Source: Vitrella brassicaformis
Lineage: Eukaryota; Sar; Vitrellaceae
Direction: 5' to 3'
NCBI GenBank assembly: GCA_001179505.1
Contig: CDMY01000243.1
Span: forward strand, 508,066 to 572,065
DNA length: 64,000 nucleotides
Of the stretch, positions 32,670 to 43,148 are shown in pieces; position 1 is the stretch's first letter; each line of letters opens with the position of its first letter. The notes beneath the pieces are model-generated. The model had not been told where the DNA came from, ran no database searches, and was given only the letters and a program-made list of their open reading frames with translations. The position numbers and the translations under genes are program-made.

Positions 32670-35600
32670 ATGGCTGATCCCGAGCGAAATGATGACCAAA
32701 GTGATCGCGGACCGTTCACATCTCCGACTCGTCGCGCTGTGAGGGCGCCGGGCGGCAGCTATTCGCCCACGCCCCGCTCGGATGGAGCCGAGCCATCGAA
32801 GAGATTCAGATACCCGCCTTACTCGGGCGACGGTCTCCTGTGGATGAAGCTGCACAATGCCACCATCTCGTACGCCAGCTGCAAAGACACAGATCCACCG
32901 ACTCATTGTGTGCATTGCGCTGCTGCTGTTGTCCCCTCGTGTGGTTGTGTTGTGTGTTGTGTCAGTCTTGCTGTTCGCGTGTTCGAGGGAACACCCGTGG
33001 CGTTTTACCTGACTGCTGCAGAGGCGTGGAGCTGCGGGTTCACGTGCAAGCTGTGGTGGTCCGAGGTGCACTCGCATCGGGTGCTGCGACACTTCTTCCC
33101 GCAGGGATTCCCCGACGCGCTGCGGCCGTACCTGTGGAAGGTGCTGCTACTGGGCGACACCACCTACGAGGCATTTGACTATGAGGTCAGGCAGACAGAG
33201 ATTGATTTCTAGGGACGACCGGCAGGGATGCGGGTGGGCGTGCGTGTGGTGTACGTGGTGTGTGCATTGCATTGTATGCAGGTGTTGTCATCGACACCGT
33301 CCGCGAATGATGCGGATATCAAAAGGGATGTCGGTGAGTGCAGGACTGCGGTCTGGTCTCTTGATGTCCCTATGTGCATGTGTCACCTGACCTGCGCAGG
33401 TCGCACCTTTCCCGACGTGGATGTCTTCAAGGAGAAACAGGGAGCCGGGTAGGCAGGCTAATCACACACACACATGCCACGGCACACAGGGTCACACGAC
33501 ATTCATTCGTCTGTGTCTGTCTGTTGTCTGTCTGTCTGCAGTCAGCAGGCATTGTTTCGTTTGCTGCGTGCCGGCTGCACGGCACTGGGAGAGGAGATCG
33601 GCTACTGCCAGGGCATGAACTTCGTCGCGGGACACCTGCTGCTCGTATACGACCTCAAGGAACACGTAAGGCCCCCCGATACGATACCCACACAGCGGCT
33701 CTGCTATGGGCCCTGGACATATCGGCGTGCTGCTGCCTGTCTGTCTGTCTGTCTGTCTGTCTGTGTGTCTGTTTGTGTGTTTGTACGTCAGTGTGCGTTT
33801 CAGTGTTTCATGGCCTTGATGATCAAGCTGGAGATGAAGGAATTCTTCAAACCAAGATTCCCCCAACTCCAGGTAAGGCCATCGACACGACGATCCGATT
33901 CACACAGATACACACACCGACAGACCGACAAGGCGTCGTGGACGGTATCTATTGTCTCCTCTCGTGTTGCCTTGCCGTGTGTGTTGTGTATAGGTTGCGG
34001 TGTCTCAGTTTGATCGTCTGGTCAAGGGTCACCTGACGGACGTCCACCACTGCTTCCTCCAGTACCACATCAGCGCCAACTACTACGCTACTGTCTGGTT
34101 CATGGCACTGTTCGCCTATGGCGACCTGCCAGCAGCCATCGTGCACCTCATCTGGGTAACTGGGTGAACAACTGGGTGAACAGAACGACGGACGGGCGAG
34201 AAATAGAATAGCTAGTGCCTGTCGTTTTCATACACACATTGGATTTGTGTGTTCTCTGTGGTGCACCCACCCACTGCATGCAGGATGGGTTCTTTCTGTA
34301 CGGGTGGAAGTGGATCTTCAGGGTTGGGTTGGCCCTTCTGGCGCTCGCCAAGGCAGAGCTGCTCCACCTGCCATTCGACGAACTACTCAAGGGACTCAAA
34401 AGTAAGGAGCTAAGCTGCCCACATGCACTGAGAGCACACAGGCAGGCAGGCAGGCAGGCAGGGCACGGACATCGAATCGGGTATGTATCCCGTTTTCAAT
34501 GCAGCCTTTCCGAAGCGTCTCTCGCTCAACAAGTGTTCGCTGTTCGAGGCCGCCCGATCTTTCAAGGTGACGAGGAGGCTGCTCGCCACTCTAGAGGTCC
34601 ACCCACACCACTGGCCTCTGTTCGGGAGAGGTAAGTTATTAAGTCGTGAATGCACGACACGATCGCAACAACCAGAGGGAGAAGAGATGCACTGCACACG
34701 GCTGGCTGCTGTGTGTATGTATGGATCGATCAGACACGATGACTGGGGGCAAGGTGGTGTGGACTCTGATCGACGACGGTGGCGGGGAGTCGACTGGTGC
34801 GGCGGGGGAGGGCGGCGAGACGCACCAGGGGGAGAGGCACAACTCCCTCAGGCACCTCATACCCACGTACGCAACGCACGCAAGAGAGAGCTCAGGGCAT
34901 CTGTCTGCTACGGCGGCTGACTCACCTCACTCACTGCTGTGTGTTGTTGGGTTGTGTGCAGTGACATGAACGCGTCGAGTGAGGCCCCACGTCACCGCAC
35001 CGCCAAGGGTGGTCGGCGCAGGAAGGCCCGGCCGCCCTCCTCTCTCCTGCACTCATCCACCGCCCCTATCAACACCAAGCGGGCCGACCACGAGTCCCCC
35101 GACGAAGACTCGTCACCGCCACCGTCAGCGGTACCCTGCTCCCAGTCGGTGCCGAATGTGAGACAGCGGACGTCCACTGAGGGCTCCTCGCCACTCCTCT
35201 ATGCCCCATCCATCGACGACGACACACTCACATCGGTCATATCGGAGACCGACTCGAGCCCCGGGGGAGCCGCGAGGCAGACAGAGGACGACGCCACCAT
35301 GCGGGGCAGCGGCAATGATGCGGACAAGGGGGTTTTCCTGTTCTTCCCGTGGGCAAGGGGCAAGTCTTCAGCCACAGCAGGGAAGAGCACATCGTCACTG
35401 GCCAACGCGTCCCCGTCATGCGACGAGACCAACAGTGCCGTCGGGCCACCTGCCGAGGCGGCAGCTGCTGACGCGTCGCAGAGTGCCGCTGATGAGAGGA
35501 TGACAGACGGCCCGGCGGAGAGCACCGAGGTGGCGTGCCCCCTTGCCATTCAGGATGACGAGAGTGACAAGGACAGGGAGAGCGAGGACACGTTCCAACC

Positions 35601-36746
35601 ATTCCAGCGGGCCGATCCCTCCATGCCGGCCCTCCCATGGCGTTCCCCGTCGCTGCCCATCGCCTCATTCGACCGCCACACGCACAAGCACAAGACCACA
35701 CGGAGGTTCACACCGACAGCCAACGGCTACCCAGCGGCTGACGACTCTGCTCCCTCGCCTGAAAAGATTGCGTTCCCCCCGCCTTTGTCGAGCAAGCCGA
35801 GTGTGCGGCGGTCGAGCAGTGGGGAGCAGCAGTGGCCACCATCGGCCCCTGCACCATTTAGGACCAGCCTCACTGACAAACCTGCCGCCAACAAGGGTGT
35901 CTATCGGCAGGGGCTGTCATATTGGCTATTTGGTTCAGCTCCGTCCCGGCCAGCCAACCCGCCCAACAACCATGTCCACAGCTTCCCCAATGTGGCGGAG
36001 CGACAGCAGGAGAGAGGCGGTGATGCGGACGGTGGTGCCCCGCAGCTGCTGATGGACTATTTGCAGCAGCCGCCGACCTTCCCTCCACCCCCGAGCCCGG
36101 CCCTCCGTACCCATGACGATGCCGACAAGAGGGAAGTGGTTAGAGACCGGGAGAGGCGGCGGGTTATGGTCCATCGCAATACTGGAGCCGTCATCGGCAA
36201 GACCACTGACGCAAACAGCGGTGAGCCAAGGGACAGACAGGCTTAAACAGTGCCACAATAAATCATCTTAATCTCTCTCTCTCTCTGTCTGAGTATGTGT
36301 GCGCGCGTGGTTCATTCAGCGTCTGCAGATCGGCCTGTGGTGTCGTCTCCGCCAGCGCCCTATCTGCTGGCGTCATCTGTGTCATCGCGTCAGCTGCCCC
36401 CGCTGCCCGTCAACGCGGCCAAGACACTGTCGCCCTCTGCGTTGGGGAGCCCTAAGCTGCCGACATCTGAGAGCGACGACGGCAGCACCATGCTCAGCCC
36501 CAGCATGCCGGGCGTCTCGGATGATGTGCCCATGGACTGCTTCGTCGTGCGGAACAGAGATACAGGTGCATCCCTGCATGTGTGCGTGGACGTATCGGCT
36601 GAACTCATTTGCTTAAGCAATTGTGTGGATGTCTGTGTTGTCTCTCTCCCCCCTATCGGTCCTGCAATCCAGGTGAGACTTTTCCGATCTGGGAGCTGCT
36701 TCAGTCGGACAAGCAGGTGGTGGACATGGATCGCATTGGCAGATGA
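32670..36746 (+). CDS. TBC-domain Rab GTPase-activating protein with long disordered tail
   Basis: Accelerates GTP hydrolysis by a Rab, ending its membrane-trafficking signal. I chose the ATG at 32,670 (MADPERNDDQSDRGPFTSP). Exons then encode the TBC fold: FPDALRPYLWKVLL, IKRDVGRTFPDVDVF (arginine-finger motif IxxDxxRTFP), GEEIGYCQGMNFVAGHLLL (YCQG glutamine finger), FQCFMALMIKLEMKEFF, LQYHISANYYATVWFMALF and FFLYGWKWIFRVGLALL. Both catalytic fingers are intact. After about 34,625 the protein turns low-complexity: Ser/Pro/Asp-rich sequence fills the long exon at about 34,960-36,220, and two small exons end DMDRIGR before TGA at 36,744-36,746. The target Rab cannot be read from the sequence. 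Confidence 0.88.
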
Positions 36747-37165
36747 CTGACTGACACACAAACAGACGGACGGACGGACGGACGGACGTTTACTACGGAC
36801 GGGGCGGGCATCGCATCGCATGACATAGTATTTGGTGCGCAGACAGATGTAGTTGACAGCAATTGGTTGACCAGACGTTGTGAGAGAGACATGCATGTTG
36901 TAACAATGATGGCCGAGTCATCGTAAACCACGAAATTTCGTGTGGCTACCAAGCAGGTTGCGTCAAGGGTTTACTAGTAGGGTTTGGGGTTGACAGAAAA
37001 TCGGCGACGCGTATGTGTACGTGTGACCAGATCTATCTGCTGGGGAGTGGACGTCCACAGCAGGAAAACGATGCACGGGCAGTCCACCAACGCCACTCCA
37101 CACAGGACGCGGAGCCGTCGACGCAATAAACCGACTGCGGTCCTCCCCCTCGTTGAGCTCCCGCC
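36747..37165. other. Spacer between tandem genes
   Basis: About 420 bp with an (ACGG)n tract at about 36,766-36,787 and otherwise no recognisable feature. It presumably carries the terminator of the TBC gene and the promoter of the next gene. Confidence 0.5.
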
Positions 37166-38054
37166 ATGCTGTTCCCCGTCTGCATCGCTTTGCTGACCCG
37201 TGCGTTGGCCTGCTTCGTCCTCCAGCCGCATGCAGCTACCTCGCACACGCGGCCGTGGCACGGCGCGCAGCGAATCGGGATCTTGTCCAGGATGCCGCAC
37301 CTTGTCGGAAGCTGCTCCCGTTCCGGTTTCCCGACAACTCGCGCTTGGCCGATGAGTACGTGCTCGAGAAGGACAGACAGCTGGAAGCCGAGTATTGGGG
37401 GAATCTGCGGGACCGTGGGCGCTTCAACTTCGACAGCGTCTTCACAGTGTTCATAAACATGGCACTCTGGAACTGTGGTCAGTCAGCCAATGGAAGGAAG
37501 GGCCATATCACGCGTCACCTGTCTGGCTGTCTGGCTGTCTGGCTGTGTGTGTGTGTGTGTGTGTGTCAGGCTATAGTGTCGACGAGATGCGCCCATATAA
37601 GGGCTGGACAAGGGAGAAGAAGATTGAGCTGCTTGGCGAGATCCGTGCCAGACGCGGTTTTCGCCCGGTTGAGGACAAAGCCCGACTGCTCGATCAAATC
37701 CACAAGCGCCACTGCACGGATGGTCGCACATTCAGCCAGTTCTACATCGATTTGCAGGCAGACGTCAAGAAGAGTGAGCGCGACCACTTAAAATGATCTC
37801 ACATTGTGGCCAGCGTCTGTCACTCCTCGAGGACCTCTGTCTGTCTGTCTGTCTGTCTGTCTGTGTGTCGGCATGTGTGTGTGCCTTGTGTGTGTGCAGA
37901 TCATGACGGATTGGGCTGTAGCGAGCCGATATGGGTGGGGTTCTCGGATGGTCACCCCTTCAGGTGTGCCCTCATGGAGATCGCCAAATACCTCGACATC
38001 GAGATCTGGACCGATGAGATGTATCCGGAGTGTGTACCTACGGGCCAGGACTGA
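37166..38054 (+). CDS. Unrecognised small protein, possible targeting leader
   Basis: Function not recognised. The downstream exons are clearly coding: RKLLPFRFPDNSRLADEYVL, FNFDSVFTVFINMALWNCG, then YSVDEMRPYKGWTREKKIEL, HCTDGRTFSQFYIDLQADVK, and a last exon with PIWVGFSDGHPFRCALMEIA, ending at TGA 38,052-38,054. The first ATG (37,166) opens a signal-peptide-like sequence (MLFPVCIALLTRALACFVLQ) that could be a plastid-type bipartite leader, but in a different frame from the body. A 71-nt intron (GTGCGT... to ...GCGCAG, about 37,200-37,270) restores the frame but removes part of the leader. A base error or an alternative start is the other option. The protein body is more certain than its N terminus. 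Confidence 0.55.
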
Positions 38055-40102
38055 GACTGTGCCATACATGGCCAGTATACAAGTTGGTGACGTGATACAC
38101 AGCGCATGTACAGCTAGCCACCAATCTACGCTTGGTCAGCTTGAGGGTTGGTCGATGTTGACGCAGAACGTTGCTATCAGTCGTTGCCTCTTGTGATTGC
38201 AAACAGGCCATTGCTTTCACTCACTGAATTGAGTACCATGAGTGGTCCAAATGCATCAATGAGTGAATCATGTCAGTCAGCCGAACCCCACGCCAGGCAG
38301 TCGTCATCGGGGGAGCGCACACACACATGCACCCATTCCGTACAAATCACTCTCGCGTCTTACACACCACACCGACACAGACGTACGTACATGGAGGATA
38401 TATACACACACACACATACATACATGGAGGATACACAGCGACCCATACAAACAGAGGCAAATGCCGACCGATGCCCCCCCCCCCCCCCCCCCCCCCNNNN
38501 NNNNNNNNNNNNNNNNNNNNNNNNNNNNNNNNNNNNNNNNNNNNNNNNNNNNNNNNNNNNNNNNNNNNNNNNNNNNNNNNNNNNNNNNNNNNNNNNNNNN
38601 NNNNNNNNNNNNNNNNNNNNNNNNNNNNNNNNNNNNNNNNNNNNNNNNNNNNNNNNNNNNNNNNNNNNNNNNNNNNNNNNNNNNNNNNNNNNNNNNNNNN
38701 NNNNNNNNNNNNNNNNNNNNNNNNNNNNNNNNNNNNNNNNNNNNNNNNNNNNNNNNNNNNNNNNNNNNNNNNNNNNNNNNNNNNNNNNNNNNNNNNCCCC
38801 CCCCCCCCTGTGCAGAACTGCCGCGTCAGCCATCCATGCATGCATCCATCCATCCACACAGACAGACACGCATAGGAATTGACCTAGGCACTTCACCCGA
38901 CAGTCATCTGCACAACCAATTGGTTAATTGGCACGCAGACATGGTGGCATGGAAAGGAAGGAGCTACCGGCCAACAGACAGATGTGGAATGTCTGTCTGT
39001 CTGTCTGTCTGTGCTTAGCTTAAGGGGAACGGAGGGGAGAGAAGAGAAAAGAAAAGAGAAAAGCAGTCATAGGTGTGTGGACGAGTGTGGACGGACGATG
39101 GGTGTGGACGATGTGTGTGTGTGAAAACCGGCCATCGACACCAAAAATGTGGGGAGGAGATACAGGGGGCAGCCAGCCAGCCGGACGCGGGAAGAGAGAA
39201 GAGGTCAGCCAGAGGGACGACGGCCACACACACACACACACTCATGGATGTTATGTACAGGTGAGCACGTGTGTGTATGTGTGTATCTGCGGAGATGGCT
39301 GTCGGCAAAATCGCCGCTACGCCCCACCTGTGTGTATCTGTCTGTGTGTGCGGCACATAAGAGAGGGAGAGAAAAGAGGCGAGAGCGAGAGTAAGTCCGC
39401 CGGCCGATCGTTCAGAAAGGCCTTCTCGGGCGCCAGGAACTCTATGCCGCAGGAACTGTGTGACGCCCGCCGATATGCACACTGTTTCTCTCACTCAATG
39501 CAACTAAATACGTTCATCATTCCATCTGTCTGTGTGTCTGTTGTCTGTCTGTTCAAACAGACAGATGGACAGACAGACCATCCCTGTGTCTGTCTGTCCA
39601 TCTCACTTGAATCAAACCACCGTGTGTGTGTATGCCTTGCAAGCTGTGTCTGCCCATCTGTCTGTCCTCTCTCGACCCACACACACCTCACCGGTCTGGT
39701 CGGCCAATGCACATGAGGGGGGGCAATCGGAGGGGAGGGGAGGGGACAGCAGCACCACAGAAAGGGACGGACGAGCGAGCCAGCCGAAAGAAGAGACACA
39801 CTGGTGTGTACAAACACGCGGACATTAGCAAGAGGCAGACCATCCATCCATCCATCCATCCATCAGCGAGTACCACAGCAGACAGCACACCGCATGAGAG
39901 GAAGTCCCCACCCGCCCCCCTCTTTCTGCCTATCGCCCACACATCCGTCGAGAGAGAATACGTCGGGCAGATCGCTTCAACGCCAACACCGCCGCCCAGC
40001 TTGACACACACATGGAAAGACAGACACAGACACCATTGCGTAAGTCGTGAGCGCATCTTCTGCTCGTCTCAGTCGTGTTTGGTGCAGACATACCTCAGCT
40101 GT
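38055..40102. other. Repeat-rich spacer between convergent genes
   Basis: About 2 kb including the second N gap. It holds poly-C, CA-rich, (TGTC)n (38,990-39,012), purine-rich (39,020-39,065) and (CATC)n (39,841-39,863) tracts. ORFs here are compositionally biased and not supported. Both flanking genes end here. Confidence 0.6.
38497..38796. other. Assembly gap (300 N) inside a poly-C run
   Basis: Exactly 300 N, preceded by 23 C (38,474-38,496) and followed by 12 C (38,797-38,808). The break probably reflects a long homopolymer, and the true length is unknown. Confidence 0.95.
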
Positions 40103-42396
40103 CTATTGGTCGAAGATCCTGGCTGAGATGATGGGCCCCAGCACCACACGCGCTAGCTGAGTGGTCACCGGGAAGCGGTCCTTGAAGGCACCACCCACAG
40201 CCGGCTCGGTCGTAGTGATGCGCACATACACTGTAAACAGATGACAAAAGAGCACAGAGATGAGAGTGTATGCATGTATGGTATGCCGTGCTGGGCTGAC
40301 CGGTGTTGGGGTCCTCCGAGATGGCAATCCATGCGACGAACGTGTGGCTGCTGTTGGTCAGGATGAGATGACGAGAAGTGAGGCCGGTAGCGTAGCGGAA
40401 TGATGTGGTGGTGGTGCATCCCCCCACACACCAGTGTCAGCAGGTTGAGCAGCCGGATGTTGCCGGCATGCCTGACCAATGAAGACGCACATAACACACA
40501 CTCGTGCGTCGACGACACCCACACAGAGTGATGCCCGGCCTGACCTATTGATAGCACGGGTAGTTCTGGGGTTCTGGTGAGTCCTGTTGAAGTGGCCGAT
40601 GACAATGGTCTTGACAAACGATGACATAACGAATGGTCCGGGGGATTCGCCAGCGACCGCCATCCCGCGGGGGGGGAGAAGTCGATCCTGCTGCGGACTG
40701 GAGGGTCATGCTGCTGTCGGTGCTGTTGGTAGAGGTGGCCGGGAGGGAGGGGCGGGATGCTGTCGATCTCGAAGCCGTCCTGGTCTTGGATGGCCCGCAG
40801 TGTGGTGCCGTGCTGGAACAGCGCGAAGGTCACGCCGTCGCCCAAGTGGATGTGGGGGCCGACCACCTTGAGCTGAGCCAACACACGGGGAGCGGCCAAA
40901 TACGCCTGCACACACAACACATCAACACACCACACACCGATTGAGGGCCATCCTTTCACCCTACCTCTCTCGGTTGGCTTGGCTTACCGTCTTGTTTGGG
41001 TATCGGTGCAGATCGGCCGTAGTGAGCCTCACAGGCAGCTGGCAGCTGCCGCACTGCCCTGCCAGCTCGATCACCTCGCTCATCTCACTCCAGCCGCCCG
41101 CCTCCGTCACGCACAGCGCCGCCAGCAGCCCACCCTCGCCCATCTGCTGGTCGTCGAAGGTCAGCAGCTGCTGTCCGTTGGCCGTCCGCCGCAGCCCCGC
41201 CTGTGTGCTCAGCGAGTGGCTGAGCCGCTGCCGCAGCTGAGGCGCTCCGAAGAGGCCTCTGGCCCATTTGCAGGTCTTCCTCAGACGCAGGATGTCATTG
41301 AGGCTGAGCAGGTAAAATGTGCGGCGGCCGACGAAGATGTACTCGATGTGATGCTGCTGCTGCTGGTTGGGCTGCTGGTGGGGCTGCAGATCTGCCGACC
41401 GTGAGCTGCCGCCCCCCTCATGCTGCTGCTGTGACTCTGCCGCAGCACCACCCGCACCAACCGAGCCACCTGAAGGCACCACACAGCACAGGAAGGTCAT
41501 GACAATGGGCAGTCCACCAACAGCAGCCGATGCTTTGTGTACCTTCGCTATGCCCCCCCCCACCACCACCACCACCAGCAGTATGGCTGATGTCTACGCG
41601 TCTACGCTTCTTGGCGCCGGCGTCATCAGCAGGCACCTGACCAGCGACACACATCAATGAGTTTGTCTGTCTGTGTGTCTGTGTGGGTGTGGACTTGTGC
41701 GCACCGCGTTGCTACGCTGTTTGTTGCTGTCGGTCTCCTTCGGCCCCACAGCGCCGCCCGCCCCCCCCCTGAGCCGCCCCGCCGTCGACATCCATTCGCT
41801 AACATAAACACACACACACACACACACACATAGAGGAGTGACCGGCTTGTGTGTGCCATCCAGTGGTCGGTGGAGCCTTACGCATTTGTTGTGGTTAGTG
41901 GGCGTCTGTGTCAGCTCATTGCTGAGGGCCGAGTGGGCGTCGGTAAGATTCGTCAGAAGACCCAACAGCCGGCGGCCAGCCGCCGACGCACAAACCTGTC
42001 AACGGCAACAAACACGACAGAGAGAGAGAGAGAGTGATGCGGCACTCGTGCAGGCGGACGTGTGTGTCATGTTGGCTGCGTTGGATCAGCTCCCTCGCCC
42101 GCCGAGCCGGCGTGGCCATCTGACATGCGATCTGAAGGCAAACAAACAAACAAACAAACAAACAGACAGGCAACACACTGAGTGAATGAATGGCCGGTCT
42201 GACGCCTCCCTCCCTCCCTCCCTCACCGATTGGATCTGATCTATGACATCTCGCAAGCTATCGTCCGACAGGTCGCCCCGCCCACCTGCACCACACACAC
42301 CATCACCCCCCACACATACATGACAGCCGTGTGTGTCCATTGTGTGCGTCATCGCCCGCCTCTCGAGGGAGCCGGGACGTCGTGGCTACTGTCCAT
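40103..42396 (-). CDS. F-box-like protein, frame broken at homopolymers
   Basis: Possible substrate adaptor of an SCF-type ubiquitin ligase, based only on the segment FYLLSLNDILRLRKTCKWA. I start it at 42,396 (MDSSHDVPAPSRG); a GC-AG intron (42,359-42,286) joins this to GGRGDLSDDSLRDVIDQIQS. Later exons carry a helical region, AKKRRRVD (nuclear localisation signal-like), Gly and Gln runs, the F-box-like exon (to about 40,988), and a C-terminal beta-rich region ending LARVVLGPIISARIFDQ before TAG at 40,105-40,103. Three places need a one-base correction to stay in frame, all at G/C homopolymers: 41,761-41,769 (C9), 40,669-40,676 (G8) and 40,420-40,425 (C6). The coding character resumes each time, so sequencing error is likelier than a pseudogene. 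Confidence 0.55.
42136..42164. repeat. (CAAA)n microsatellite in intron
   Basis: Seven or so CAAA units within an intron of the F-box-like gene (TTTG on its sense strand), close to the acceptor. Confidence 0.9.
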
Positions 42397-43148
42397 CTGA
42401 CGAACACGGTCAACCATTTGCACCAAGGAAGCAGCCACACAGCGAGATGGGATGCAGTCATCAGTGTGCCTGTCCTCTCAGTCTGCCGACTCACTGCTCA
42501 GTGTGTGAGTTTTGGCGTCAGCCGTCGAGTTGATCCTGACGCCAGCCATCAAGACGCAAGCCTCTCACTCAGCCCGTCACCGTTGTCAGATCTGAAAGCA
42601 CACACATCGCACAGCCACGCAGGGAGGGAAGGGAATGTGTTGCCTGTCGTTTCTATCTGTCATGCATCATCTGCCTGTCTGCCTGCCTCCCTCAGTTGGC
42701 CTCGCTGATGGGAAGGCTTAGCGCCTCGGCTCAGGGAGTGAATGGGTGGGCCGAGAGGTCTTTTGGTCTCACCGATGGTGACGAGAGGAAGTGTGGAGGC
42801 AGCAACAAGCCGTCATCGGACGAAAAGGAATGCGAGCTGGATGGATGCGATCCGATTAAAGGCGATGTCCTGGCGGCGATGTAAAGAGAGAGAGAAAGAT
42901 GTCTCTCTTTTTGCCGGTGGCCATCATACGCTGGAGGAAGCAGTGGTGGACCTCTTGCGCTCCGAACGAGCTGCCCAGTGGGCCCCAACATGGCCATGGG
43001 GCCGCTTTCCCATCGGTTCGAACGACGATGTGTGCCTTTGGTACCGCATGAGCCGTGAGAAGCCGCACAAGAGCGTTCCCAGAGCACCATCGTCATTATC
43101 GCATTCATCGGCGCATTTCCGTGTGGTCGTGCCAACCTCACAAACACG
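42397..43148. promoter_or_regulatory. Divergent promoter region, F-box-like / giant secreted protein
   Basis: About 750 bp between two divergent starts. A plus-strand ORF at about 42,696-42,884 with a GT right after it could be a non-coding or alternative 5' exon of the giant gene, but no in-frame acceptor precedes 43,149. No named regulatory element was seen. Confidence 0.4.

Noticed and set aside
35201-36052. Alternative-frame ORFs within the TBC protein tail
   Set aside because: They arise from GC-rich Ser/Pro-coding sequence. The chosen frame is the one that joins both neighbouring exons.
38148-39018. Long ORFs across the second N gap
   Set aside because: They consist of N plus CA-rich and poly-C simple sequence.
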